Program-made: the position numbers and the translations under genes
Shown: positions 24,321-32,604 of the stretch, in pieces
Layout of the letters: every line of letters starts with the position of its first letter
Numbering within the stretch: the stretch's first letter is position 1
Assembly (NCBI GenBank): GCA_021818445.1
Contig: JAKAEB010000003.1
Coordinates: forward strand, 1 to 64,000
Direction: 5' to 3'
Source of the DNA: Planctomycetota bacterium
GTDB lineage: Bacteria; Planctomycetota; Phycisphaerae; WQYP01
DNA: 64,000 nt
Notes under the pieces: model-generated
Database searches by the model: none
What the model was told of the DNA's origin: nothing
The model's input: only the letters and a program-made list of their open reading frames with translations

Positions 24321-25001
24321 TTACAAACTACACGATTCGCCCGCCTTTAACACCACGGGCGTTAAGCCTTTAAGGCGGATGTCATCGGCAAAGGCCTCCG
24401 GATTTTGGGCAATTGGCGGAAAGGTGTTGTAGTGTACGGGCATCACGAGCGGAGCACCGATCATTTCCGCGGCCAGAACGGCGTGACCGGGGCCCATCGT
24501 GAAATGATCGCCCATGCATAGGATTGCCATATCCGGCTTCCAAAGGCGGCCGATCAAAGCCATATCACTGAACAACGCCGTATCGCCTGAATAGTAGATT
24601 TTTTTACCGGCAATCTCAATCACCATTCCGCTGGCCACCCCCCCTGCGGTACCGTCGGGAAAGGTGCTGGTGTGAAAGGCGACGGTAAGCGACAGCCTGC
24701 CAAATGGCGTTTGACATGTCCCGCCCGTATTAAGCCCCACCGCGTTGAACCCCTTACCGGCATAGTACTGTGACATCTCGAAATTGCAGTAAATGGTTGC
24801 CTTATTCTGTCTGGCGATGGACTCCACATCTGCCACATGATCAAAGTGGGCATGCGAAAGTAGTATGTGCTCGGCCTTGACGGCCGCCGGCTTGATATCG
24901 GAAAGGGGATTTTGATCCAGAAAAGGATCTACAATAAGTCGATGATTTCCGCTGTGAACTTCAAATGTTGAGTGTCCATGATATAAAACGGTTACTGCCA
25001 T
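24321..25001 (-). CDS. UPF0173 metal-dependent hydrolase (metallo-beta-lactamase fold)
   Basis: 226 aa from ATG 25001, with AAGGAG eight bases ahead (the track ORF starts 69 bases too early). The metallo-beta-lactamase signature is LLSHAHFDHVADV (H-x-H-x-D-H), followed by FPDGTAGGVASGMVI, the third metal ligand region IYYSGDTALF, and the final His in PVHYNTFP. The size and the start VTVLYHGHSTFEV match the UPF0173/YtkL family of the RNase Z/UlaG-like branch. The substrate is unknown; the UlaG relatives hydrolyse lactones. It is the first gene of a possible two-gene unit with cobA-hemD. Confidence 0.92.
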   Translation of the reverse strand: MAVTVLYHGHSTFEVHSGNHRLIVDPFLDQNPLSDIKPAAVKAEHILLSHAHFDHVADVESIARQNKATIYCNFEMSQYYAGKGFNAVGLNTGGTCQTPFGRLSLTVAFHTSTFPDGTAGGVASGMVIEIAGKKIYYSGDTALFSDMALIGRLWKPDMAILCMGDHFTMGPGHAVLAAEMIGAPLVMPVHYNTFPPIAQNPEAFADDIRLKGLTPVVLKAGESCSL

Positions 25002-25103
25002 TGAATAACTCCTTAAAATGGATCCCAATTTGCAACGGTCAGATTGTAGGCGTGGAGATGCGAGGATCAAGCCGGTTCGGTAAAGCCAAAACGATCGGCG
25101 CTG

Positions 25104-26321
25104 CTACGGACTTTTGGATTTGGCGTGCGGTGCGTCGGCCGATGGTGGTTTGATCAGTGCCGCCAGTGGGTTTACATCTGGATTGGGCAGGGCGAAGCGC
25201 TCTATTAGATGGGCGATGGTAATTTTGGCCAGCGCCCGATGCACCCGATCCCAGCGTGTGGACTTTGCCCGGCGGAAGGCGACTAAGTCATGGAGGGCGG
25301 CGTAAAACGATCGATCACGAAGTATGCTTCGTCCCAATCCATGACACGCGCTAATGATCAGTTGCGCCCGTTGATATTGCTGCATAGGCGTCGGATGCCT
25401 CGCAAGCAGCAAGGCCCCAAGCTGATGGACCGCGGTGTGCGGCCAGTGCCGCATCACCCGATGAATAAGTCTTTTATCGGGTTGTACAAATGCAGCATGG
25501 AGCAGGACATACATGGCGGCCTGGGCGTTCTGATTGACCAATGGAAATTGCGTGCCGATAAAATTTATTTCAGCGATACTTTGCCGCGTTAAGGCCCGCA
25601 AGGTACCCATTTGGCTCATGAGCAGCGCATTGTGCCGGACCCGATTGGTTTCATGAATGGGCAGCATCGCCACCACTTTTTCGGCGGCGGTGTACTGCCC
25701 GGCACGCAGCAGATCCATGGAAAGTTGCACATTGGCCTTTTCAGCCACCACTGCCATTTGCGATCGTATGGCAAATGGTGTCGCCCCCAGCCAGGCCAGC
25801 TCATGGGCCATGGTCCACACCGGTGCGGCTAGCACTGGATTTTTAATATCCGATGGCGACAACCGCCGGAGATAAAGATGCAGCGCCTTAACAGCGACAG
25901 GCGAGCCACTGGTATGCTGAAACGTTTCGGCGAATGCCCGCAAGGCCAGCAGCCGAGCATAGCCGTTATGGTGCGATCGAGCGGCCCGCGCCAGAAGTTG
26001 CCGGGCAAAAATGTTTCGCTGGGAATCCAGTTGCATGAGAAGCCGTCGTTGGGCGGGGCCATAGGCATGAATAAAGCGCTGCCAATCTGCAGCAGAATAT
26101 ACCGCCGGAAAACCGTGGAACCGCCGTGCCGGATGTTTTTGCACCGTATTGAGATCGGGCCAAAGTGCCGATGCCCGCCATTGCGGAGGCAGAAGCGACT
26201 TGGCAGCGGCAGTCAGCGGCGCAGCAACGGCGTTTGGCACGCCGCCGATGACCAGCGTCGCCAGCGCGGCCCAAAAGACCCGTCTCAAAAATCCCTTTCT
26301 GTATACGGTCATCACATCCAT
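25104..26321 (-). CDS. Exported helical protein of unknown function
   Basis: 405 aa; GAGGTGAC lies just before ATG 26321. Residues 1-33 look like a signal peptide (MDVMTVYRKGFLRRVFWAALATLVIGGVPNAVAA). The rest is almost all amphipathic helix, rich in Ala, Leu, Arg, His and Gln, with a TPR-like pattern but no clean repeat consensus. The Arg/His-rich character and absence of Cys are notable. I recognise no catalytic motif. It stands divergently to the VWA gene, whose start lies 140 bases away, so the two could share a control region. It might be a periplasmic scaffold or helical-repeat protein; function unknown. Confidence 0.75.
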   Translation of the reverse strand: MDVMTVYRKGFLRRVFWAALATLVIGGVPNAVAAPLTAAAKSLLPPQWRASALWPDLNTVQKHPARRFHGFPAVYSAADWQRFIHAYGPAQRRLLMQLDSQRNIFARQLLARAARSHHNGYARLLALRAFAETFQHTSGSPVAVKALHLYLRRLSPSDIKNPVLAAPVWTMAHELAWLGATPFAIRSQMAVVAEKANVQLSMDLLRAGQYTAAEKVVAMLPIHETNRVRHNALLMSQMGTLRALTRQSIAEINFIGTQFPLVNQNAQAAMYVLLHAAFVQPDKRLIHRVMRHWPHTAVHQLGALLLARHPTPMQQYQRAQLIISACHGLGRSILRDRSFYAALHDLVAFRRAKSTRWDRVHRALAKITIAHLIERFALPNPDVNPLAALIKPPSADAPHAKSKSP

Positions 26322-26460
26322 GTCACCTCACCGTTTATGCCTCAGTATACCGCAGAGGGCGGGTTGCACGCAGGCGGCGAATTTTTGGGAAGAACGCCAG
26401 CCACCACTCGCAATGACGCGCTATAATTCCGAGCGATGTTTATACTCGGCAGGAGCCACG

Positions 26461-27603
26461 ATGCATTACCAATATGGCGAATTTGATGGCGAGGCATTCC
26501 CCACTCCGGATAGCCTGTGGCCCTATGACAAAGTATTTGATTTCATTCTGGCCTACGGCGATGATGCGCTGGACGCATTGAATGACCTCGGCGAGGAGCA
26601 GGCCCAATTACTTGACCAGCTCATGCAGGATGGCCTGCTGGAGAAAGCTGCCGGGCGCTATCGTCTGACCCCTCGGGCGGTTAATCAAATGCAGCGGCGG
26701 GCTTTGATGGAGATTTTTGCCAATTTGCCCCGGACCGGTCGCGACGGTCATCCGACCACCCATGCGGGTGCCGGGGCGGATCGTCTGGAGGGGACGCGGC
26801 CCTATCAATTTGGGGACCCGGTAAGCGAATTAGATTTGCATCAGTCGCTGCGCAATGCGTTGGCCGACCATGCCAAAACCCCGGGTACACCCATGCTACC
26901 CATTGAATTCAGCGAGAATCATCTGGAGATGCATCTGCATGAAGGCACCACCAATTGTGCCCTTTGCATATTGATTGATATGTCGGGAAGCATGATGCGG
27001 TACGGCCGGTTTATCGCAGCCAAAAAGGTGGCGATGGGACTCAGTGCCCTGGTGCAGCAGCGATTTCCGCAGGATACAGTCGACATTGTCGGCTTTTACT
27101 CCACCGCCAAGATGATCCGCCACAGTGAATTGCCCCTGCTTATGCCCAAGCCGGTCAGCACGCATGAATATTCGATTCAAGTTCGTATCCCGCTGAAGGA
27201 GGCGGACAAAACCCACCAGCACTTCACCAATCTGCAAATGGGTATGCAACTGGGCCGTCAGGTGCTCAATCGTCGCAGTGCGGCACAAAAGATCATGTTC
27301 ATCATCACGGATGGACAACCGACCGCCCACCTGGAAGGACAGATGCTTAACCTGATTTACCCACCAAGCAAGAAGACCGCGATGGCCACTTTGCGTGAAG
27401 CGCTGCTTTGCGTGCGAAGTGATATTCGAGTGGCCAGCTTTGCCTTAATAGAAGATTATTGGGATATGGAGTGGGTACAATTTACCGATCAACTGACCCG
27501 TCTGGCACGCGGAGTGGCGTTTTACTGCACGGGCAGTGATCTGGCCAGTTGTGTCATGGAAAGCTATCTGAGCGGCCGCCGGAAAAAAGCATATCTGTCC
27601 TGA
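26461..27603 (+). CDS. VWA (von Willebrand factor A) domain protein
   Basis: 380 aa from ATG 26461, with AGGAG ahead; the track ORF extends into the divergent neighbour. The N-terminal 150 residues are helical (DALNDLGEEQAQLLDQLMQDGLL) and contain the EGTRPYQFGDPVSELDLHQSLRNAL segment seen in VWA partners of MoxR/Mg-chelatase-type AAA ATPases. The VWA domain begins at about 170 with an intact MIDAS motif: CILIDMSGSM (DxSGS), a Thr in TNLQMGMQLG, and FIITDGQPT. It has no signal peptide and is cytoplasmic. A TATAAT lies at 26422-26427, though no good -35 is visible. The usual AAA ATPase partner is absent, so its complex must be encoded elsewhere. Confidence 0.88.
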   Translation: MHYQYGEFDGEAFPTPDSLWPYDKVFDFILAYGDDALDALNDLGEEQAQLLDQLMQDGLLEKAAGRYRLTPRAVNQMQRRALMEIFANLPRTGRDGHPTTHAGAGADRLEGTRPYQFGDPVSELDLHQSLRNALADHAKTPGTPMLPIEFSENHLEMHLHEGTTNCALCILIDMSGSMMRYGRFIAAKKVAMGLSALVQQRFPQDTVDIVGFYSTAKMIRHSELPLLMPKPVSTHEYSIQVRIPLKEADKTHQHFTNLQMGMQLGRQVLNRRSAAQKIMFIITDGQPTAHLEGQMLNLIYPPSKKTAMATLREALLCVRSDIRVASFALIEDYWDMEWVQFTDQLTRLARGVAFYCTGSDLASCVMESYLSGRRKKAYLS

Positions 27604-28090
27604 GCCGACGGCGCATCGAAACACCTACGGCATGCGTGGCGGCGAATAAAGCGAGTTTGCACCGCCATGCACGCGCAAATAGCACCAGCATATTTTCATT
27701 AGATTGAAGCGCGCCGGGACAAGCCCGGCGGCTCGCTGGTTGTCGCTTTGTTATATTGTTTTTATAATTCTCTCTGTGGCTCTGCGCCTCTGTGCGAGAT
27801 AATAGTGACTCTCTCCCTGATATAGGCATTCATGCCGCTGGTATGGTTATATTTATTGACGTGCCACTTGCGTATCTTATTATTTGTATGTTTTTAATGT
27901 TCTCTGTGTCTTTGTGGCTCTGCGCGAAATCATAACACTTCCCTGTGCGAGTTAAGGTATCATGCCGATGGCATGGTGAAAGTTGTTTTTTTAGCGCGCA
28001 GAGAAAAGAGCCACAGAGGCCGCGTCATAGAATCAAATGCGATTCATTGGCCGAATTTTGACAATTAAGCGACACCGGGCAAGCCCAGGG
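27604..28090. repeat. Intergenic repeat mosaic between the VWA gene and tatD
   Basis: Two imperfect direct copies of a unit of about 90 bases (27756-27847 and 27884-27977), each with TCTCTGTG...GGCTCTGCG at the head and a CATGCC-x3-GG(C/T)ATG hairpin at the tail, plus an inverted head fragment at 27994-28020 (CGCAGAGAAAAGAGCCACAGAGG). Two REP-like CCGGG-x-AAGCCC(GG) palindromes flank it (27711-27730 and 28071-28090). No gene is seen. This is interspersed-repeat territory, probably mobile by small REP-type means. Confidence 0.75.
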
Positions 28091-28095
28091 CTATT
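28071..28095. repeat. REP-like palindrome abutting the tatD stop
   Basis: GACACCGGGCAAGCCCAGGGCTAT; 16 bases (GACACCGGGCAAGCCC) are identical to the palindrome at 48401-48416. It lies against the 3' end of tatD on the minus strand. Confidence 0.7.
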
Positions 28096-28882
28096 TGGCC
28101 GCCCCGGCGGCAATCAATGCGTTACCAAACAGGCGGACGGCGTTGGCGGTGGTTGATTCCGCCACGCTTTTCAGCGTGACGCCACGCAGCTTGGCGATGT
28201 ATTCTGCCGTGTGCACAACAAAGCTCGGCTCATTAATTTTGATGCTGCGTTTGGGGACCGGCGAAAGGTAGGGTGCGTCGGTTTCAACCAGGAGGCGATC
28301 AATGGGAACGCTTTTGCAGGCATTTGCCACATCGGTTGCGTTTTTGTAGGTTACGATGCCGGTAAAACCGATATAGGCCCCCAATGCCAGCCATGATTCA
28401 ACTTCCGCCGTGCTGCCGGTAAAGCAATGCACGACAAAGGCCGTCGGCCGATACCGGCGAACCACGGCCAGCGCATCGTCGTGGGCATCGCGCACATGTA
28501 AAATGACCGGCAAATTTAATTTCGCAGCCAGCGACAACTGCAATTCAAAAACATGATGCTGTACCTCGTGTGATCCTTCCGCGTGGTGATAATCCAGGCC
28601 GCACTCACCAACCGCCAGAAGTTTGGGTTGTTGAGCAAAGTGTGCCCGCATTGCCGCGATAAAATCGGGTGCCACTTCATGGGCGTGATGTGGATGAATG
28701 CCCAACGCGCCAAAGACGGCCGGAGAATCCTGCAATTGTTTTCTTACTTGGATGTGGTCGGCGGCATCGGTTCCGATTGTGATCAGGCGGCTTACGCCAG
28801 CGGCGACAGCGCGGTCAATAACCGTGTCGGCTTGCTCAACCAAACCCGGATAGGTGAGATGACAGTGGGTATCAATCAGCAT
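28091..28882 (-). CDS. tatD: TatD-family metal-dependent DNase
   Basis: 263 aa, family length. DTHCHL at the N terminus supplies the first metal His pair, GIHPHHAHEV and AVGECGLDYHH the second set (the bridging Glu and following residues), VILHVRDAHDDAL and VVHCFTGS further His ligands, and LLVETDAPYLSPVP the terminal Asp motif. TatD enzymes are 3'-5' exonucleases/AP endonucleases in DNA repair and turnover. It is a single-gene unit. A REP-like palindrome abuts its stop codon. Confidence 0.96.
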   Translation of the reverse strand: MLIDTHCHLTYPGLVEQADTVIDRAVAAGVSRLITIGTDAADHIQVRKQLQDSPAVFGALGIHPHHAHEVAPDFIAAMRAHFAQQPKLLAVGECGLDYHHAEGSHEVQHHVFELQLSLAAKLNLPVILHVRDAHDDALAVVRRYRPTAFVVHCFTGSTAEVESWLALGAYIGFTGIVTYKNATDVANACKSVPIDRLLVETDAPYLSPVPKRSIKINEPSFVVHTAEYIAKLRGVTLKSVAESTTANAVRLFGNALIAAGAAK

Positions 28883-29264
28883 GCCGCAATATTACCGTCA
28901 TCGGCCAATGGTCGCACCAGCAGTCAAACGCCTTGTGGCAGGACGATGAGCGCAGCATCACGAAATGACCGCTACGGGCTTATCAGAAACTTAGCCAATC
29001 GTTAATCGAGATGTATTGCTGGGGGGATAGACTCCAGTTGCGATGCGAGAGTTACGCTCCCGGGTGTTGCCCGGGTGAAACGCGAAGCCCGTCGCCATGG
29101 GTGCCGGAAATGTCATTTGGTACCGCATGTTTGAACATGTCCATCACACCTCTCTTCCGCCGGGAGCTGTCGGGATGCCGACAGTTCCTTTTTTTTCATA
29201 AACGGATACATTACGGATCGTGCGGTTCATAGGGGTCCAGCCGCAGGCATGGAGATGAACGTTG
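28883..29264 (+). promoter_or_regulatory. Structured leader with terminator upstream of the esterase gene
   Basis: About 380 bases between divergent tatD and the esterase. It contains a CCCGGG-TGTTG-CCCGGG hairpin near 29059-29076 and a strong terminator at 29163-29196, only 69 bases before the next start. That layout fits attenuation or an unknown riboswitch controlling the esterase, or else an independent small RNA. I could not match it to a known riboswitch class. Confidence 0.4.
29163..29196 (+). terminator. Rho-independent terminator in the leader of the esterase gene
   Basis: GGAGCTGTCGG, loop GATG, CCGACAGTTCC (11 pairs, one G-U), then eight T. No annotated plus-strand gene precedes it. 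Confidence 0.88.
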
Positions 29265-30191
29265 ATGCCAAAATATGCTGCTTTAATTGGCGTGATCATA
29301 GGCTTGGCGACAACTGTGTCCGCACACACGGTTATCCCGGTGTGGCCGCACCTGAAGGTGCCACCGGCCCAGCGTAAGGTGATCAAGCAAATTCAGGGGT
29401 CCAACGGGCTGGTGGAAATCCGACCTATTTTATGGCCGACTTTGACAGAATTTCCGGCACCTGCAAAACGGCGTAACGGTTGTGCGATAGTAATTTGTCC
29501 CGGCGGCGGCTACTACCTCGAGGCCATGGCCCTTGAGGGATATCGCGTGGCAAAGCGGTTCAACCAGGCCGGTATTTCGTGCTATGTGCTGCGGTATCGC
29601 CTGCCGGAGGGCAAATTGCCGCCGAGCGGTGTCCCGTGGCCGCTGCAGGATGTTCGCCGGGCCATCCAGATTGTAAAAGCGCACGCCAAGGCATGGCACA
29701 TTAATCCGCACGATGTGGGTGTGATGGGTTTTTCGGCTGGTGGGTCGGTCGCATCATTGGCCGGGGTACATTGGATTCCGGCCAATCCGCAGTCTCCCGA
29801 TCCGAACAACCATTTCAGTTCGCGACCGTCGTTTATGGTGCTGGGCTACCCCGTTATATCAATGATGCCGGGCATTACGCATCCCGGTTCGCATAATAAT
29901 CTTCTGGGCCGGCACCCGGCACTGCTTACGGAACAGTATTTTTCCAGTGAATTGAACGTTAATGCATTAACGCCTCCTTCATTTATTTTTTATGCCCATG
30001 ATGATACGACCGTGCCCCATCAGAATGAAAAACTTTTTTATGCGGCATTGCGTCGGTTTGGCATCCCCGCCAAATTGGTGCGGTTTAAGCACGGCAAGCA
30101 CGGTTTTGGGCTCGGCCGCCCCGGTACGGATTCCGTCAAATGGCCAGGGCTGTGCCTTAAATGGTTACGCAAGATGAAATTTATACCATGA
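29265..30191 (+). CDS. Exported alpha/beta hydrolase (BD-FAE/acetylxylan-esterase-like)
   Basis: 308 aa from ATG 29265 (GGAG 10 bases ahead; a TTG three bases earlier is possible). Residues 1-20 are a signal peptide (ALIGVIIGLATTVSA). The oxyanion loop is IVICPGGGYY, the nucleophile elbow GFSAGGS (Ser near residue 165), the acid lies in FYAHDDTTVP, and the final His in KHGKHGFGLG. The arrangement matches the esterase family around bifunctional feruloyl/acetyl-xylan esterases, often found in polysaccharide-degrading planctomycetes. It should remove acyl groups from plant or algal glycans in the periplasm. The structured leader upstream may control it. Confidence 0.9.
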   Translation: MPKYAALIGVIIGLATTVSAHTVIPVWPHLKVPPAQRKVIKQIQGSNGLVEIRPILWPTLTEFPAPAKRRNGCAIVICPGGGYYLEAMALEGYRVAKRFNQAGISCYVLRYRLPEGKLPPSGVPWPLQDVRRAIQIVKAHAKAWHINPHDVGVMGFSAGGSVASLAGVHWIPANPQSPDPNNHFSSRPSFMVLGYPVISMMPGITHPGSHNNLLGRHPALLTEQYFSSELNVNALTPPSFIFYAHDDTTVPHQNEKLFYAALRRFGIPAKLVRFKHGKHGFGLGRPGTDSVKWPGLCLKWLRKMKFIP

Positions 30192-30233
30192 CCGCCCTTC
30201 ACCTTCGGTCAACATGGTGCAGGACGGGCGAAT

Positions 30234-31196
30234 ATGATTGTGGCAGGTATAGACGAAGCTGGATACGGACCACTTTTGGGGCCGCTGGTGGTCAGTACGG
30301 TAGCCATTGAATGCCCGCAGGCCATTTCCGACCGGATACCCGATGTGGCAGACATGCTGAATCCGGCAGTGGCGGTTCAACCACCGATCCCGCATGGGGC
30401 CCTTTTTGTAACCGACAGCAAAGTGGTGCATCGATCGCAAAATGGTCTCCACCACCTTGAAGCGGCCACACTGATTGCCGTTGAATTGGCAGGCGGCGGG
30501 GCTACGCCAATGCGTCTTGACGACTTGGCCAAGGCTTTGGGATGGACGGGCGACGCCCGTTTGCCATGGTACGACTGGAGCCACGCAGTCAGCCCGTTGT
30601 GGGCGTCCGCCGATGCCATCAGTATTACGCGATCCATGCTTTGGGGAAGGATGGCGTCGCGCGGCGTGCGGATGGCGTTGGCGCGGTCGGTGCTGATGGA
30701 CGAAGCCAACTTTAACCATCAGGTAAGTAAGACCCTGAACAAGGCGGCGGTACTGAGTTCCTGCGGGATGCAGTTGCTCAGGCAAATAGCCGACCAGAGT
30801 GCTGGCGAGACGTGGGTGGTGGTGGATAAAAATGGTGCCCGCGACCGCTATCTGGATTTATTAATGCGCACATTTCCTGATGTCATCTGGCGAGTGTGCA
30901 CCGAATCTTCTGCCATCAGCCGTTATGAATGGCATCGACCAGGAGGGCTTTTTCGGGTGGATTTTCAGCAAAAGGGCGAATTGGCGTGTATGGCCACGGC
31001 CTGGGCGAGCATGATCTGCAAATATCTGCGTGAGCGGGCCATGGAGCAATTCAATGACTGGTGGGCAACTCAAACCGGAGGAAATGTCAGTCCAACAGCC
31101 GGGTATTACACCGACGCTCAGCGCTGGTTATCTGAGATGGCACCGTATCTGGAGCGTTACGGTCCTCCGCAGGAACAGTGGGTACGCACCAGGTAA
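30234..31196 (+). CDS. RNase HII-like protein with altered GRG motif and large insert
   Basis: 320 aa. IVAGIDEAGYGPLLGPLVVSTV matches the RNase HII head (AGxDEAGRGPLAGPVV), but the Arg of the GRG motif that reads the ribonucleotide is Tyr. VTDSK corresponds to NDSKKL; VVVDKNGARDRYLDLL to the second Asp; KGELACMATAWASMICKYLRERAM to KGDxxxxxIAAASIIAKVxRDRxM; SPTAGYYTDAQRWL to the SGYPT segment. Catalytic Asp/Glu are kept. About 100 extra residues sit after the DSK region (ALGWTGDARLPWYDWSHAVSPLWA and onward). It is likely a nuclease-fold protein with changed substrate choice. It starts 43 bases after the esterase gene. Confidence 0.75.
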   Translation: MIVAGIDEAGYGPLLGPLVVSTVAIECPQAISDRIPDVADMLNPAVAVQPPIPHGALFVTDSKVVHRSQNGLHHLEAATLIAVELAGGGATPMRLDDLAKALGWTGDARLPWYDWSHAVSPLWASADAISITRSMLWGRMASRGVRMALARSVLMDEANFNHQVSKTLNKAAVLSSCGMQLLRQIADQSAGETWVVVDKNGARDRYLDLLMRTFPDVIWRVCTESSAISRYEWHRPGGLFRVDFQQKGELACMATAWASMICKYLRERAMEQFNDWWATQTGGNVSPTAGYYTDAQRWLSEMAPYLERYGPPQEQWVRTR

Positions 31197-31241
31197 GCCG
31201 AAACCGTCTGATTGAAAACAGCTTTGCCCAGTGGGTGAAAG

Positions 31242-32168
31242 CTAAACCTGACTTTCAGGGGCGGAAGAGGGATTGGCATCACTGATGGCACGACCGGGGC
31301 GTTGTGGCTCTACAACCTTCCACGCCAAGCCGAGGCCGCGCATGATACAAATGGTTATGTAGGTGATGTCAAATTCAAACCAGCGCATGCCGTGGGCGGC
31401 AGAGCGCTGTTGGGCGTGGTGATTGTTGTGCCAACCCTCGCCGAAGGAAAACAATGCCACCCACCAGTTGTTGCGCGAGTCATCATCCGTTTTGAAGTTG
31501 CGGTAACCCCACGTGTGAGCTGCCGAGTTAACAAACCAAGTTGCATGATAAAGGAGAACGACGCGCAGGCAGACGCCCCAAAGCACCCAGGAGAGGCCCC
31601 CCATCCAGTTTCCCAGCCACAACCAGCCGCCGGCAAAGAGGCCTGCTGCGAGAATAAACTGCGGAACGTACCAATAGCGATCGATAAAGCAAAGTACCGG
31701 GTCGCGCTGAATGTCTTTAGTCAGATTGCGGGGGTCAAATCCGCTGCGCGAGCGATGCACGATCCAGAGGAGATGCGACCATGAAAAACCATCGCGTGGC
31801 GAATGCGGGTCCTCAATGTCGTCAGACTCGGTATGGTGCTGACGATGCGTGCCAACCCATTGAATAGGCCCCCCCTGCCACGAGAGGCACGCAAAGATAG
31901 TCAGCATGTATTCGATCGGTTTGTAGGTGGCGAAACTGCGATGGGTAAGCAGCCGATGGTAGCCCAAGGTGACCCCCAAGCCACCGGTAATCCATGCCAC
32001 AATGAAGAAGACCACAAACGATGACAGATGGATCATGGATGGCAGAAACGCCAAGGTCGCAGCGATATGCAGTGCGACAAATACGCTGAAATAGAACCAG
32101 TGAAAGGGAACGCGTTGTCCATCCCGAAGTTCCCGATCACGAAAGTGTCTGATTTTTGCTGATGCCAT
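31242..32168 (-). CDS. Acyl-CoA/lipid delta-9-type fatty acid desaturase
   Basis: 308 aa. Three His boxes are present: HRLLTH, HRQHHTESDD and HNNHHAQQRSAAHG, the di-iron ligands of membrane desaturases (stearoyl-CoA type). Four membrane segments lie around residues 25-75 and 165-215. The enzyme inserts a double bond in membrane acyl chains, needing O2 and an electron donor; a ferredoxin could serve. It is divergent to the squalene-hopene cyclase gene, both shaping membrane fluidity. GGATAAAC precedes ATG 32168. Confidence 0.95.
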   Translation of the reverse strand: MASAKIRHFRDRELRDGQRVPFHWFYFSVFVALHIAATLAFLPSMIHLSSFVVFFIVAWITGGLGVTLGYHRLLTHRSFATYKPIEYMLTIFACLSWQGGPIQWVGTHRQHHTESDDIEDPHSPRDGFSWSHLLWIVHRSRSGFDPRNLTKDIQRDPVLCFIDRYWYVPQFILAAGLFAGGWLWLGNWMGGLSWVLWGVCLRVVLLYHATWFVNSAAHTWGYRNFKTDDDSRNNWWVALFSFGEGWHNNHHAQQRSAAHGMRWFEFDITYITICIMRGLGLAWKVVEPQRPGRAISDANPSSAPESQV

Positions 32169-32604
32169 GTTTATCCAAAATAAAGCCGGTGCCTGCTGAG
32201 TTCAGGAGCCTCTCCAAGTCTTCAGACCGACCAGCGCCACAAGCCGCCGTCATCGTCTGGGGGGAAACCTCCGCCGTATTATATCCGTAACGGCCAATTA
32301 AATCTGGTTTTTGCGGATGGGCGAAAAAACTGGTGCGCAATCGGGCCAGATTCACGTGGACAGCACTGGGCTGCGCGTTGATGTGGCCAGTCTTTCGTGA
32401 GCAGGCATTGCCGAATTCTTTGGCATTCCCCCGCCATGGCTTGCCGCTGCGTGAGAATTCGGCTAGCTTTTTGTGAGATTTTTGGTCTGTGCGCTTGTTG
32501 GTACCCCAGGGGTAGCCACAGCGCTGGGGGCGAAACGCCAGTAGTCGGCTGGCACCGCCCGTCAGAGATGGAAATTCTCGAACGGAAGAAGAGGCGTATA
32601 ACCA
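32169..32604. promoter_or_regulatory. Divergent intergenic region, desaturase / squalene-hopene cyclase
   Basis: About 435 bases without a supportable gene. It must hold both outward promoters. The overlapping minus-strand ORF 32137-32697 has no recognisable features and covers the start of the cyclase gene. Nothing else stands out. Confidence 0.45.
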
